From IMG/VR virus record IMGVR_UViG_3300027865_000011, positions 1 to 56,059 of that record: DNA of 56,059 bases. One strand, 5' to 3'. The stretch comes from a virus. This document shows positions 41,385 to 50,866 of the stretch, piece after piece. The position numbers were made by a program, and so were the translations under genes. The notes beneath the pieces were generated by a model, which was given only the letters and a program-made list of their open reading frames with translations, did not search any database and was not told the origin of the DNA. The stretch's first letter is position 1. Each line of letters opens with the position of its first letter.

Positions 41385-43538
41385 GTGCCGAATGCCCTGC
41401 ATAGATTCTTGGAGCGCCGAGCGGCAGAAGCTCAGCAGAAAGCACTTGCGACACCCACTGCGGTGGCCGCGGCGCTTTCTGCTGCCAAGAGCTCTTCAGA
41501 GGGCTCTGCTCCAGACAGGGCGAATCCTCTGCATGCCTTCTTGACCAACCAACAGGCAAAAGAAAACCCCGCGGCCTATGCCGAGGTGCGCAGGATCGTG
41601 AGGCTGCCGACGGTCGACGGATACCCACAAGAAACCCGAGATGCCTACCAGCGAGAGGTTGTGATCGCCGAGCATCTCGAACGAGGGTTTCGTCTCTACG
41701 ATCTGCAATGCGACGCGGTGCTCGCCTACCGAGACCATGGCTGCCTTTTCGCTCCTATCGGTGTGGGCTGGGGGAAGACGCTCATCACGTTGCTGATCGC
41801 AGGGGAGGCCTTCGCGAAGGGTTTCCATCGGAGCATGCTGATCGTGCCTCCCCAAGTCATGTCTCAGCTCATTCGGAGAGATCTGCCCTGGGCACGGCAG
41901 AGGGTGGCTCTGCACGGCGTCCCGTTCATCCAGGTGTTGGGCTCGCCAGCAAAAAGGATGGCCATAGCCGGTAGCGGACGGAGGGGCTGCTACATCATGC
42001 CGTCGTCGATGCTGTCTGCCCCCAACGCCGAGGACGTGCTCCAAGCCATCGCTCCACAACTCGTCATCGGCGACGAGGCCCACCATCTCCGCAACCCAAA
42101 CAGCGCGAGGACGAAGCGGTTGCTGCGCTACATGAACAGCGTCGCGCCGGAGGTAGTCTGGCTCTCTGGCACAATCACCGCCAAGAGCGTGCTGGACTAC
42201 CTGCACCTCGTCTGTCTCATGGATGGTCTGTGTCCGCTCCCCAGGAAGAACGCCATAGCCCGAGAGTGGGCCGCGGTGTTGGATTCTGGGGCAGAACCCA
42301 ACGAGCGCGAGACAGGCCCCGTGCGGCCGTTGATAGAGTGGACCCTCAAACTCCCAGGAGCTCCTGACTGCCCCATGAACGGCATGGGATTTAGGAGAGC
42401 CTACAAGCACCGGTTGCTCACCAACCCGGCTGTCGTGGCGACTGGGGACCAGGAACTGGGGGTCTCATTGACCATCGCCCAGCGCAGAGTGCCTTTGGAG
42501 GAGGGCGCCCCCGGAGCCACCGAACTGCGAGAGCTCCAGCAGGGCGTCGATACTCAGTGGGTAGCGCCCAACGGGGACGAGATCGATCACGCATTCCACA
42601 AGTTCCGATGGCTCTTCGAACTGTCCGCAGGCATCTTCAATGACCTCTTCTGGCCAGCACCCGAAGTCTTGGCCGCGCGCCGAGACATCTCGGAAGCCGG
42701 CGCAAGCGCTCTGCTGCACAAAGCCAAAGAGCACCACGAGCACCTTCAAGAGTTTCGAAAGACTCTGCGCTCTTGGCTGCTATCCCATCATATTAAGGGT
42801 CTCGATACCCCATTCCTGGTGGCTGGCGACATGGCCCGGCACCAAGGAGCAAACGTGGGATTAGAGCTCTACGAAAGCTGGCGCTCGGTCAAGGATCTGG
42901 AAGACGCCACCCCAGATCTGCCGGTGCGAGACAGCCGCATCGTCCGAGTGTGCGACTACAAAATCCGATTTGCCGAAGCTTGGGCTCGAGAGCACCAGAA
43001 AGGAATCATCTGGTACCACAACGCAGGAGTGGGGCAGTGGTTGGCGGAACGATTGCCGGACGCGCTGTTCTGTCCTGCGGGACGGCCGCACGATGCAGCG
43101 ATCATCGACCCCGAGACAGCCAACCGCATCGTGATAGCGAGCATAAGCGCCCACGGTACCGGGAAGAACCTCCAACACCACAGTGACCAACTCTTCGTGC
43201 AGTGGCCGAGACCTGCGGCGACAGCCGAACAAGTTCTTGGGCGCTTGCATCGCGTGGGGCAAATGGCCGACGAGTTGGTGGTCAATATTGCTTGCGACCT
43301 TCCAATAGCCCGCGAAGGGCCCGCTGCTTTCGATGAGCTTCTCTACGCAGCCATGCTTCAAGATGCTCTGTACATCCACCAGACCACCGGGTCTAGACAG
43401 AAAGTGATCTATGCCAACTACGAAACGCTTCCCAGGATTTTCCCATCCGCTGTCCTGGAGGAAAGAGGATTTGAACTGACCCACAGACTCGACGCATCGC
43501 AGCAGAAGACTCTCACCGAACGCTTCTCCAACGCCTGA
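41385..43538 (+). CDS. SNF2-like SF2 helicase/ATPase, 717 aa
   Basis: GTG start at 41385 with GAGGA upstream. Walker A 'GVGWGKT' (126-132) and DEAH box 'GDEAHH' (229-234), with motif III 'WLSGTITAKS' near 257-266. The C-terminal half has 'VQWPRPAATAEQVLGRLHRVGQ', the motif V-VI arginine-finger region typical of SNF2-type translocases. The N-terminus has two short related segments ('NALHRFLERRAAEAQ' and 'NPLHAFLTNQQAKEN'). Probably a DNA translocase in replication or recombination, alongside the Cas4-like nuclease, single-strand binding protein and polymerase. Confidence 0.88.
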   Translation: MPNALHRFLERRAAEAQQKALATPTAVAAALSAAKSSSEGSAPDRANPLHAFLTNQQAKENPAAYAEVRRIVRLPTVDGYPQETRDAYQREVVIAEHLERGFRLYDLQCDAVLAYRDHGCLFAPIGVGWGKTLITLLIAGEAFAKGFHRSMLIVPPQVMSQLIRRDLPWARQRVALHGVPFIQVLGSPAKRMAIAGSGRRGCYIMPSSMLSAPNAEDVLQAIAPQLVIGDEAHHLRNPNSARTKRLLRYMNSVAPEVVWLSGTITAKSVLDYLHLVCLMDGLCPLPRKNAIAREWAAVLDSGAEPNERETGPVRPLIEWTLKLPGAPDCPMNGMGFRRAYKHRLLTNPAVVATGDQELGVSLTIAQRRVPLEEGAPGATELRELQQGVDTQWVAPNGDEIDHAFHKFRWLFELSAGIFNDLFWPAPEVLAARRDISEAGASALLHKAKEHHEHLQEFRKTLRSWLLSHHIKGLDTPFLVAGDMARHQGANVGLELYESWRSVKDLEDATPDLPVRDSRIVRVCDYKIRFAEAWAREHQKGIIWYHNAGVGQWLAERLPDALFCPAGRPHDAAIIDPETANRIVIASISAHGTGKNLQHHSDQLFVQWPRPAATAEQVLGRLHRVGQMADELVVNIACDLPIAREGPAAFDELLYAAMLQDALYIHQTTGSRQKVIYANYETLPRIFPSAVLEERGFELTHRLDASQQKTLTERFSNA

Positions 43539-43587
43539 CAACTCTCAGGCGTGAGGACAGCTTCCCGAACGAATACAAGGAGACAGC

Positions 43588-44109
43588 ATGGGACTTTTTG
43601 ACAAGATCTCGCAAGTCAAAGCCAGCCAGAATGCCGACTACTTCCGGCCCGGCACCTACGTGGTTTCGGTGGATCGGGTCAAGACGGACAAGGCCCGATC
43701 AGGTTCTGAGTACGTCGCGGCCGAAACCACGATTTTGGCGGTACTCGAGGTAAAGCACAACGCGGACGGACAGCCCATGTCTCACGCGGTGGGGGATCAG
43801 CCGTCTCACCTCATCATGGATGGCGGAAATGGGAAAGACATGTTTCTTCCCAACGTCAAGGCCATGGTCATGGGCTTGATCGGTTGCGAGGAAGCCGACG
43901 TCGACGCCGAGGCTTGTCAGCAGATGGTGAGCGCTTCGCAGCCCATGGCCGGTCTCGTCGCCAGGGTGGAGGCTCGAGAGATTACCACGAAAGCTGGTAC
44001 CCCCTTCACGAAGGTCTGCTGGATTGGCACCCTGACCCAAGCCGAGTTCGCGGCGCTGGAGGTTCCGGTACCTGAGGGAGCAGTCTTCCGAGACATCATT
44101 ACTACGTAG
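43588..44109 (+). CDS. Probable ssDNA-binding / replication accessory protein, 173 aa
   Basis: Strong ribosome site AAGGAGACAGC. The build ('YFRPGTYVVSVDRVKTDKARSG' ... 'ETTILAVLEVKHN' ... 'LVARVEAREITTKAGTPFTKVCW') resembles the OB-like DUF669-type phage single-strand binding proteins, in which a beta barrel alternates with Lys/Thr loops. Place between helicase and polymerase supports this. A strong terminator follows at once. Confidence 0.55.
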   Translation: MGLFDKISQVKASQNADYFRPGTYVVSVDRVKTDKARSGSEYVAAETTILAVLEVKHNADGQPMSHAVGDQPSHLIMDGGNGKDMFLPNVKAMVMGLIGCEEADVDAEACQQMVSASQPMAGLVARVEAREITTKAGTPFTKVCWIGTLTQAEFAALEVPVPEGAVFRDIITT

Positions 44110-44126
44110 AATTACTCGTGCTTGAA

Positions 44127-44171
44127 GGGGGTTGAGGGCAAGCTGCCGTTGCTTCTCAACCCCCGCTTTTT
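44127..44171 (+). terminator. Rho-independent terminator of the replication operon
   Basis: GGGGGTTGAG (44127-44136) pairs perfectly with CTCAACCCCC (44155-44164), with a further inner GCAA/TTGC pair, then GCTTTTTC. It lies 17 bases after the ssDNA-binding gene and 15 bases before the methyltransferase start. Confidence 0.9.
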
Positions 44172-44185
44172 CGGGAGAGAACAAC

Positions 44186-45130
44186 TTGGCAACGTACTAC
44201 AACGAAATCGATCCTTTCGCTGTGTCCTGGTTGCGAAATCTGATCTCTCGGAAGTTGATAGCCGATGGTGAGGTAGATGACAGGAGTATAGAAGATGTTT
44301 CCCCAGCAGAACTCCGGGGATACAAGCAATGCCACTTCTTCGCAGGGATCGGTGGATGGTCACTTGCCCTGCGACAAGCAGGATGGCCGGATGATCGATC
44401 AGTGTGGACAGGATCCTGCCCTTGCCAACCTTTCAGCACGGCAGGTAAAGGAGAGGGGTTTGCTGACAAGCGGCACCTGTGGCCCTCCTTCTTCTGGCTC
44501 ATCCAACAGTGCAGACCTGACACTGTCTTTGGGGAACAAGTTGCAGGAAAGCCAGGTCAAGCTTGGCTCGACCTTGTATCGACAGACCTGGAAAATGAGC
44601 ACTACCGCTGCGGGTCGGCAGTTACCGCGGCTTGTGGCGTCGGGGCGCCGCATCTTAGACGACGCATTTATTGGGTGGCCGACACCCACGGTAAAAGACA
44701 GTTCGAACGCCAGGAACCGAACAGCTCAAAGAAGCTCCCAAGACAGCAAGCACCACGACGGAGAGACGTTGGTGGATGCTGTGGACCTCACAGGATGGCC
44801 GACGCCCAGCGCGAACGAAGCAGGAGGAACCCCAGAGCAATTCCTCGCACGCAAACGAAGAGCTGTCGCACAAGGGAAGTCCTTGGGGATCTCGTTGACG
44901 AGTTTGAATCTTGTGGCGGGCCTGACAGGCCCCAACCGACGAACGGCTTCTGGCGAGATCCTGATTGGCTCCTCTGCCGAGATGACAAGTGGCGGTCAGT
45001 TGAACCCGGAACATTCCCGTTGGTTGATGGGCTTCCCGGCCGAGTGGGAAGACTGCGCGGATACGGGAATGCAATCGTCGTCCCGCAAGCGCGCCAGTTC
45101 GTCGAAGCCTACCAAGAAGGAAGCAATTAA
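44186..45130 (+). CDS. C5-cytosine DNA methyltransferase, 314 aa
   Basis: Dcm-type enzyme that methylates cytosine C5, likely a solitary modification gene protecting phage DNA, as no restriction enzyme is seen. Motif I '[12 protein letters not shown]', motif IV '[12 protein letters not shown]' with catalytic Cys, motif VI-like 'VFGEQVAG', motif VIII '[10 protein letters not shown]', motif X '[16 protein letters not shown]'. TTG at 44186 is chosen: GGGAGAGA lies just upstream and the longer frame runs back into the terminator. An independent long open frame overlaps it (next entry). The DNA polymerase starts one base after the stop. Confidence 0.9.
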   Translation: MATYYNEIDPFAVSWLRNLISRKLIADGEVDDRSIEDVSPAELRGYKQCHFFAGIGGWSLALRQAGWPDDRSVWTGSCPCQPFSTAGKGEGFADKRHLWPSFFWLIQQCRPDTVFGEQVAGKPGQAWLDLVSTDLENEHYRCGSAVTAACGVGAPHLRRRIYWVADTHGKRQFERQEPNSSKKLPRQQAPRRRDVGGCCGPHRMADAQRERSRRNPRAIPRTQTKSCRTREVLGDLVDEFESCGGPDRPQPTNGFWRDPDWLLCRDDKWRSVEPGTFPLVDGLPGRVGRLRGYGNAIVVPQARQFVEAYQEGSN

Positions 45131-45131
45131 G
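44295..45131 (+). CDS. Overlapping open frame inside the methyltransferase gene, in phase with the DNA polymerase
   Basis: 279 codons without a stop in another frame across most of the methyltransferase gene, running straight into the polymerase. It reads like a protein: '[19 protein letters not shown]', '[19 protein letters not shown]', two 'GWPTP' repeats and '[20 protein letters not shown]'. I recall similar hypothetical proteins annotated over phage dcm genes, with the same GWPTP and 'RWLMGFPPEW' segments. The latter also resembles a C-terminal signature of other phage DNA methylases. ATG 44295 has no convincing ribosome site. It could be a real second protein, a 976-aa polymerase fusion, or a by-product of methyltransferase codon conservation. 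Confidence 0.35.
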
Positions 45132-47225
45132 ATGCGTCTGATAGCGATGGACACCGAGACCTACCCGATGAAAACAGGGTGCACACTGCCCAAGCCGGTG
45201 TGCTTGCAACTCGCCACCAGGGCCAGCGAGGACGCATTAGAGATCGAGGTGCTTCTGCGAGACGACCCAAGAGCTCTCCAACTCTTGATTGGTGCCCTCC
45301 AAGATCCCGAAGTCCACTTCACTGGAGTCTACATAGCCTACGACTTCGGGGTGCTCTGCGGTCAGTGGCCCCAGCTATGGTCCCTCGTCTGGCAAGCCTA
45401 CGAAGACGAGCGCATCCATGATCTAACCCTCATGGACAAGTTGCTGCGGATCAGCACCACCGGGGATATCGAATACTTCTCCCTGCCAGACGGATCCCGC
45501 GGGAAGCTGGGCTACACGCTTAGCGATCTTGAGAATCGCTGGCTGGGCGTCGATCGATCGGAGGATAAAAAATCGGCCGACTCTTGGAGGGTCCGGTACT
45601 GCGAGCTGGATGGCGTCCCTGTGGCGGAGTGGCCCGCAGATGCTCTGCGGTACGCAAAGGACGACGTGGTAGGTCCTCTTCTGGTCCACGAAGCAATCCT
45701 CCAAGAAGCCAACCAAGAGGGGCACGGCAGCATCGTCACAGAGGCCTTTCAGGCGGCCACCAGCTTCGTCCTGTGCCTTTCAACGGCGTGGGGCATGGAA
45801 GTGGACCCCGAGCGCGTGGCGCGCTTGGCAAAGGCTCTCGACGAACGGATCGGCCCGGAGAAGATGCAACCGCTCTACGATGCAGGGCTCTTGTCTCCGG
45901 CTGTTCCGCCAATGCCCTACGCCAAAGGCACGATCGACAAAGCGACTGGCTTGGTCAAGATGAAGAAGGCCAAGCCAGAGGCCCGCAAGGATACAGACAT
46001 CAAAAAGTACATCGAGAAGATGTGCAACGACCGCGGTCTCGAAGTCAAGAGGACGCCCACCAACCAAGTCTGCAAAGACGCTGATGTACTCCGCCGGCTC
46101 GGAGATCTGGGCCTCCCTCTGCTGAGTCTCCTCGCTGATAGAGAAGAGATCATCAAGCTGAGAAGCACCTACTTACCGGTCTTGCAGAACGATCAAGGCG
46201 TAGTCCACTTCGGCTTCAACGCCTTGGTGACATCTGGCAGAACTTCCAGCCACGGAAGCAAGCTTTTCGCCTCCACCAACGGACAGAACCAGCCACGAGC
46301 CGGCGGAGAACTGTCCACGCGAGAGTGCTTTGTAGCACGCAAGGGGTGGATCCTTTGCGCGTCGGATTACGCGGGCCAAGAGTTGACTTCTGTAGGCCAA
46401 GTGACCCACAGTCTCTTCCCCGGCCAGAGCAAGCACCGCGAAAAGAACCTCGCTGGCTACGACCTGCACGCCTTCTTGGGCGCTCAACTCTGCGCCCATA
46501 TGGACGAAGACTTTGGGCAACTCGTGACCTCGCGCGGGCTGGATATCGATGAGACCTATCGAGCATTCCTCCAGTTCAAAACCTCCGAGGACGAGGAGCT
46601 TCGAAGACTCTTCCAGCATTACCGCCGGTTCGCGAAGCCCACGGGGCTGGGGTACCCCGGCGGATTGGGGCCCAAGACGTTCGTCGAGTTCGCCCGCGCC
46701 TCCTACGGGGTTGTCGTCGATCTGGCCACCGCGGAACTTCTGCGAAATATTTGGTTCAAGACCTACCCTGAGATGCGGCAGTATTTCAGCTGGATCAACG
46801 GACAGACAGACCCGCGCAACGTGGGCAAGCATGCCTACAAGTCGCCCATGGGCATGTACCGCGCGGGTTGTCGTTTCCCCGAAGCGGCCAACGGAATGGC
46901 GATGCAGACTCCCTCAGCAGAAGGGGCCAAGATCGCGGACTTCCGAATCACTCGGGAAATGTACGACCCTTCTCAGGGGTCGATTCTCCTCGGCTGTCGG
47001 ATGCCGAACTTCATCCACGACGAGTTTTTGACTGAGTTGCCGGACGATGATCGCGCACACGATCGCGTTATGCGTATCGAGGAACTCATGGTAGACTCGA
47101 TGCGCATGATTCTGCCGGACGTGGAAAGCAAGGTCGAGTCCGCGCTGATGTACAGGTGGTACAAGAGCGCCGAACCTCGCTTCGACGATACAGGTCGGTT
47201 GATCGCTTGGGAGCCAAACAAATGA
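45132..47225 (+). CDS. polA: Family A DNA polymerase with 3'-5' exonuclease, 697 aa
   Basis: Replicative polymerase of the Pol I family. Exonuclease motif 'MDTETYP' (Asp7, Glu9) opens the protein. Motif A is '[12 protein letters not shown]' near residues 409-420 (usual form DYSQIEL), motif B '[16 protein letters not shown]' near 497-512, and motif C 'HDEF' near 629. In motif B the residue equivalent to E. coli Phe762 is Leu, and Tyr766 is replaced by Gly in the phage-type 'PGGLG' loop. AAGGAAG lies about nine bases before ATG 45132, one base after the methyltransferase stop; an upstream in-frame extension exists (previous entry). Confidence 0.95.
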   Translation: MRLIAMDTETYPMKTGCTLPKPVCLQLATRASEDALEIEVLLRDDPRALQLLIGALQDPEVHFTGVYIAYDFGVLCGQWPQLWSLVWQAYEDERIHDLTLMDKLLRISTTGDIEYFSLPDGSRGKLGYTLSDLENRWLGVDRSEDKKSADSWRVRYCELDGVPVAEWPADALRYAKDDVVGPLLVHEAILQEANQEGHGSIVTEAFQAATSFVLCLSTAWGMEVDPERVARLAKALDERIGPEKMQPLYDAGLLSPAVPPMPYAKGTIDKATGLVKMKKAKPEARKDTDIKKYIEKMCNDRGLEVKRTPTNQVCKDADVLRRLGDLGLPLLSLLADREEIIKLRSTYLPVLQNDQGVVHFGFNALVTSGRTSSHGSKLFASTNGQNQPRAGGELSTRECFVARKGWILCASDYAGQELTSVGQVTHSLFPGQSKHREKNLAGYDLHAFLGAQLCAHMDEDFGQLVTSRGLDIDETYRAFLQFKTSEDEELRRLFQHYRRFAKPTGLGYPGGLGPKTFVEFARASYGVVVDLATAELLRNIWFKTYPEMRQYFSWINGQTDPRNVGKHAYKSPMGMYRAGCRFPEAANGMAMQTPSAEGAKIADFRITREMYDPSQGSILLGCRMPNFIHDEFLTELPDDDRAHDRVMRIEELMVDSMRMILPDVESKVESALMYRWYKSAEPRFDDTGRLIAWEPNK

Positions 47226-47572
47226 AATTGGGAAAACCGACGAGTGTCGCGAACCTGCCTGCGAGGAAGCGCACGCCAAAGACAGAGTACAGCGACCTAA
47301 TCCAAAGGGTGTTGTCTCTGTCTCGGGATCAAGCCTTTAGCGTGCCTCTCGGCAACCCTCCAAAGAAAAACCCGGCGCACGCCGAGTACCATCGAATTCA
47401 CCTGGCTTTCAGGAACCGGATAGCGGCGGTTGTGCGGAGAGCGACTGCGGACATCCCGGACCACTTCAAGGTCTACCTCACCAGGGATGGTGTGGGGATC
47501 GTGCGCGAGAAGGCCAAGAAGAAGGTCACCAAGAAGGCCGTTCGGAAGAAGGCCCGCAAGAAGGCTCGGTGA
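47222..47572 (+). CDS. Small protein with histone-like Lys/Arg/Ala tail, 116 aa
   Basis: ATG overlaps the polymerase stop (ATGA). Residues 25-90 look folded ('[21 protein letters not shown]', '[16 protein letters not shown]'). The last 20 residues are almost only Lys, Arg and Ala, in KKA/KKV repeats like bacterial histone-like tails, suggesting DNA binding. Last gene of the rightward replication operon; its stop lies directly against the stop of the convergent lipoprotein gene. Confidence 0.6.
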   Translation: MKLGKPTSVANLPARKRTPKTEYSDLIQRVLSLSRDQAFSVPLGNPPKKNPAHAEYHRIHLAFRNRIAAVVRRATADIPDHFKVYLTRDGVGIVREKAKKKVTKKAVRKKARKKAR

Positions 47573-47944
47573 TCAGCCGCCGGCTTCGGCGACGAGACGG
47601 AGCAGGAGCTCGCTGGTACGCGACCTTGTTCGCTTGGAGAACTCGTCCAACTTCGAATCGCTCGCGACGTAGGCCTGGTAGGTCTGCGCAACGTCTCGAA
47701 GCTGTGGTCCATAGGCCCGGACGTCGATGGTCTCTCCCGCGGTGAGAGCCGCCGAGACGGTCATCAGGGCGCTTTGGTGGATCAGCTTCTGATCCTGGGG
47801 CATGAGCTCGTCGAGGGTCAGGTAGCTCGTGAGCTCCGGCCCGATGACCTGGATGGCGGGTGCCACGAGATCGACGGAGACGGAGGAAGGTGTCGCGCAA
47901 CTGAGGAGAAGCATCGAGGCGCTGAGGATGATGATCAATCGCAT
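47573..47944 (-). CDS. Predicted lipoprotein, 123 aa
   Basis: ATG at 47944 follows GAAAGGGG. Classic lipoprotein signal: 'MRLIIILSASMLLLSCATPSS', lipobox 'LLSC' with lipidated Cys near residue 16. The remainder is helical. An outer-membrane spanin partner (Rz1-like, but longer than usual) or another cell-surface lipoprotein are options. Its start is two bases after the stop of the neighbouring gene, with which it forms a two-gene unit. Confidence 0.6.
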   Translation of the reverse strand: MRLIIILSASMLLLSCATPSSVSVDLVAPAIQVIGPELTSYLTLDELMPQDQKLIHQSALMTVSAALTAGETIDVRAYGPQLRDVAQTYQAYVASDSKLDEFSKRTRSRTSELLLRLVAEAGG

Positions 47945-47945
47945 G

Positions 47946-48308
47946 TCAACCCCTTTCGCCGGAGGGAATATGGGTAGCAACAGCCGCCAGGCCTGTAGTG
48001 AGCCCTGCGGTCAACACTCGGCTGGCCACTCCCACAATCTTGAAGATAGTTTCGTTGGCCTTCTGGGTAATACGGACCTGGTGAATGGCCGCGAGGAGAG
48101 GCAGCTGGGCCTCGAGATGCTCCTGATCCAGAACGCGACCTCCCGCAGATGCGAGGACCATATCCTGTCCGATGGATGCTACGTAGGCGTCGATGTCAGC
48201 GGCCGCGCCCTGGATCAAATCCGTCATCCCCTCCAACAGCGTATCGATGACTTCTGTCTTAGCGGAACGCCAATCGACATCGAGCGCTTTCTTTTCTTCA
48301 TCCGGCAT
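47946..48308 (-). CDS. Hypothetical protein with hydrophobic C-terminus, 120 aa
   Basis: AGGAGAA precedes the ATG. Acidic helical N-terminal 75 residues, then 'IFKIVGVASRVLTAGLTTGLAAVATHI', a long hydrophobic/small-residue helix near the end. One membrane helix plus adjacent lipoprotein gene suggests a lysis or envelope module, but no holin or spanin signature is clear. Divergent from the RuvC-like gene with 11 bases between starts. Confidence 0.5.
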   Translation of the reverse strand: MPDEEKKALDVDWRSAKTEVIDTLLEGMTDLIQGAAADIDAYVASIGQDMVLASAGGRVLDQEHLEAQLPLLAAIHQVRITQKANETIFKIVGVASRVLTAGLTTGLAAVATHIPSGERG

Positions 48309-48319
48309 GGGGTTCTCCT

Positions 48320-48886
48320 ATGATTACTCTTGGTTTCGATCCCGACCTCCACAGTAGCGGCGCCGCGATCGTTCGAGACAACCAGCTCTTGATGGTGGCC
48401 TTGACAAACGTCTCTGCTCGTGAGAAAGGCCCACGGGCAGCCAGCAGGAACATCCGCGCCGCCCAAGCTCTCGCGTGGCCTATCGATGCTGTGGAGCGTA
48501 TCGCCATCGAGATTCCCCAGGTGTACTCCGGGAGCAAGAACAAGGTCGATCCAGCGGACTTGATCAACTTGACCTTGGTGTCCGGTGGCGCGTCTGATGC
48601 TCTTTGGACAGCTTACCCCGCGGCTTCTCAGGCCTTCCTAACCCCCCAAGCTTGGAAGGGCCAAGTGCCCAAGCACATTCACCACGGACGGATCTGCGAA
48701 GCCTTAGGTATCCAATATACCACGAACAACAAGCGCGTACTACCTGTCTGGGCCTCGAGCACCCTCGTCCTGGGGAACATCACCGCGGCCCGCGCGCAAC
48801 ACGTATTGGATGCCTGTGGTCTGGCGTTGTTCGCTCAGAAGCTGGGGATTATCCGCCACCTCATCTGCCCTACAACCCGACTTTGA
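48320..48886 (+). CDS. RuvC-like Holliday junction resolvase, 188 aa
   Basis: RNase H-fold resolvase. First acidic residue in 'MITLGFDPDLHSSGAAIV', second in 'RIAIEIPQVYSG', third pair in 'QHVLDACGLALFAQ' near residue 165. The spacing and length fit phage RuvC homologues, which resolve branched DNA before packaging. It is the only plus-strand gene between two minus-strand late clusters; its last 17 bases overlap the convergent gene. Confidence 0.82.
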   Translation: MITLGFDPDLHSSGAAIVRDNQLLMVALTNVSAREKGPRAASRNIRAAQALAWPIDAVERIAIEIPQVYSGSKNKVDPADLINLTLVSGGASDALWTAYPAASQAFLTPQAWKGQVPKHIHHGRICEALGIQYTTNNKRVLPVWASSTLVLGNITAARAQHVLDACGLALFAQKLGIIRHLICPTTRL

Positions 48887-49430
48887 TCGTCCCTCGAGCA
48901 GTCTCTTTTCGACGGAAGTTTTTGCCCAACGTCTTTTTGACCAGCTCAGAGAAGTCCTTGGGGATGATCCGGGAGGCGTCCTGAGAAGGGTTGGTGTCCT
49001 CGAAGAATGGATCCCCCTCGCGGGCGCTCTGCCACCGCGAGACGATCATGAAGGGTCCGGAGAACGCAAACCCAAAGGCTCGGTTGATCTCCAAGCCTAT
49101 CTGGAACTCCTCCTTGGTCAGGGGGCGCCATTCCTCCAACCGGATGGGGTACTTGCCTCCGAGTCTGGGATCATCCGTCAGTGCATTCGTGAAGTAGACC
49201 AGATACGTGGCGTTCGAGGGACCAAAGGCCCCCGTGCCATCGTGGTAGTAGACGGCCCAATAGTGGGGAACCCCCAAGACGGCTTTCCCGTCCTGTGCCC
49301 GCTCGTACATCTGGAGGAACTCTCGCAGGGTGCGAGACCCGATCCGCCGCCGCACGCGAGGCAGGAGCCTTCGGGCAATCTTGAACTGTCGCGCCCGGAT
49401 CCAACTTGCGTAGGGTCCCCTGGAAGCCAT
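48870..49430 (-). CDS. Virion-associated protein downstream of the portal, 186 aa
   Basis: ATG overlaps the portal stop by one base (TGATG). Basic N-terminus ('RQFKIARRLLPRVRRRIGS'), then a conserved-looking block 'GVPHYWAVYYHDGTGAFGP', 'DDPRLGGKYPIRLEEWRPLT' and a helical C-terminus. I have the impression that such proteins often follow the portal gene in phages, but cannot name the family. A head-tail joining or minor head role is inferred. Confidence 0.55.
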   Translation of the reverse strand: MASRGPYASWIRARQFKIARRLLPRVRRRIGSRTLREFLQMYERAQDGKAVLGVPHYWAVYYHDGTGAFGPSNATYLVYFTNALTDDPRLGGKYPIRLEEWRPLTKEEFQIGLEINRAFGFAFSGPFMIVSRWQSAREGDPFFEDTNPSQDASRIIPKDFSELVKKTLGKNFRRKETARGTIKVGL

Positions 49431-50839
49431 CAGGCTGCCGGCGACAGGAGCCGATCCATGGCGGCCTTGTAGAGCTCGACGAGCAAGGAGACCCGCTCCT
49501 CAGAAGAGAGATCTTCTGCTGCGATGTTGGCGAGCCTCGCCGCGGGGGTGCCTGCCTCCGGAGCTCGCTTCCCTCCCTGAGGTCCCTGGCCGGCGGGAGC
49601 CACTCCTTCGGCCGCTGGCTTGCGTGTGCGCGCCACGGCATCCAACCCAGGAAGATCGATCTTCTCTACGATGGTGTTCCACTCAAAGCTCTTGCGAGTC
49701 ACGCCAGGTATGCCGAGACCTTCCTTACCAAGCGTGCATCCGAGCACCGAAGTCCAAAGCTTCTGCTTCTGGCTGATAACCATCGCCTGAAAGACTGCCA
49801 TGGCGTTGGGGAGTTCGTTCGTTGCACCGAGCTTGCCGGGGATCATGATTCCCGCCAGCTGCGGCGGCACTTGGTGGGCCGACACGATCCTCATCGATAG
49901 CGTATCGAGCATCTTGTCGAAGGAACCCTCTTCACTCGTGTCGATCCCGAGCTTCTCGAGCTGGACCTGCGCCTCTCCCGGGAAGTTGATAGCCATCGAC
50001 TTGTAGCCGTTGCCCAACCCGACGTGCTCTTGGATCTTGTTTTCGATCTGCTTCCAGTCCTCGTCGATCACTTTTTGACCGAGCACGAAGAGGATAAACT
50101 CGGGGACTCCTCGATTGTTGAAGAAGTCGTAGTTGTGCTGGAGGATCGACATCACCAACTCAATGGCAGCCACCGCCGACAACCATCGAGGCACGCCGTA
50201 CCAGCGAGACAGCGAGGAAGGATCCTTGATATGGATCACCTCGGAGAACGTGCCGGCTTGGCCTTCCACCAACTGTTTGGCAGCTCCGACGAGAGTGCCT
50301 TTGAGCCGATCCCCATCCCCAAAACGAGCGAAGCGTCTCTCCTGCCCCTCTTGCGAGAAGATCTCGTAGTGCCAATCCATCTGCGCCACGTCGTCGAGGT
50401 GCAACCAAACACCCGACGCTCGGAGGTGGTGGAGTCCCGTGATCTCGCCGCCTTGCCTCACGACTTCGATGTAGCCGTTCCCCGTGTTCTCGAAATCCTC
50501 GGCAACCTCGATGATCAGGGACTGCCAAGAGACGGTGCAAAGATCGTCCAGGATCTCTTCGGCATTCTCGTCTTTGATCCCGAGCCCGACGGATGCTCCG
50601 ATCTTCGCGGCTATGCTGGCCGAGTGGTGAGTATCCGCCGTCAGTAGTTTGCCCGTCGCCGCCATGTTGAAGGGGTGTTCTTTTCGGCCGGTCTCCACTC
50701 CCTGGTTGGACGCAGCCTCCTCCTTGTCAGCCTCTTTCGTGATATGCGTGTTCCAGGATTCTCCATCTCGTAGCCGTGGAAATAGAGGGATCCTGGGGCG
50801 CTCTACCGCGATGACTTTGTTCTGCTCTGACTCGCTCAT
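49430..50839 (-). CDS. Portal protein (PBSX-type), 469 aa
   Basis: Forms the dodecameric portal through which DNA is packaged and ejected. Patterns of the PBSX portal family: 'EDFENTGNGYIEVVRQGGEI' near 115-134, 'VIHIKDPSSLSRWYGVPRW' near 201-219, 'FFNNRGVPEFILFVLG' near 239-254, 'MRIVSAHQVPPQLAGI' near 315-330. The C-terminal 70 residues are Ala/Gly/Pro-rich and then helical. It is transcribed away from the protease/capsid operon, which is unusual. Confidence 0.88.
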   Translation of the reverse strand: MSESEQNKVIAVERPRIPLFPRLRDGESWNTHITKEADKEEAASNQGVETGRKEHPFNMAATGKLLTADTHHSASIAAKIGASVGLGIKDENAEEILDDLCTVSWQSLIIEVAEDFENTGNGYIEVVRQGGEITGLHHLRASGVWLHLDDVAQMDWHYEIFSQEGQERRFARFGDGDRLKGTLVGAAKQLVEGQAGTFSEVIHIKDPSSLSRWYGVPRWLSAVAAIELVMSILQHNYDFFNNRGVPEFILFVLGQKVIDEDWKQIENKIQEHVGLGNGYKSMAINFPGEAQVQLEKLGIDTSEEGSFDKMLDTLSMRIVSAHQVPPQLAGIMIPGKLGATNELPNAMAVFQAMVISQKQKLWTSVLGCTLGKEGLGIPGVTRKSFEWNTIVEKIDLPGLDAVARTRKPAAEGVAPAGQGPQGGKRAPEAGTPAARLANIAAEDLSSEERVSLLVELYKAAMDRLLSPAA

Positions 50840-50866
50840 GGGTACATGTATCCAAAGACTGGCTCA

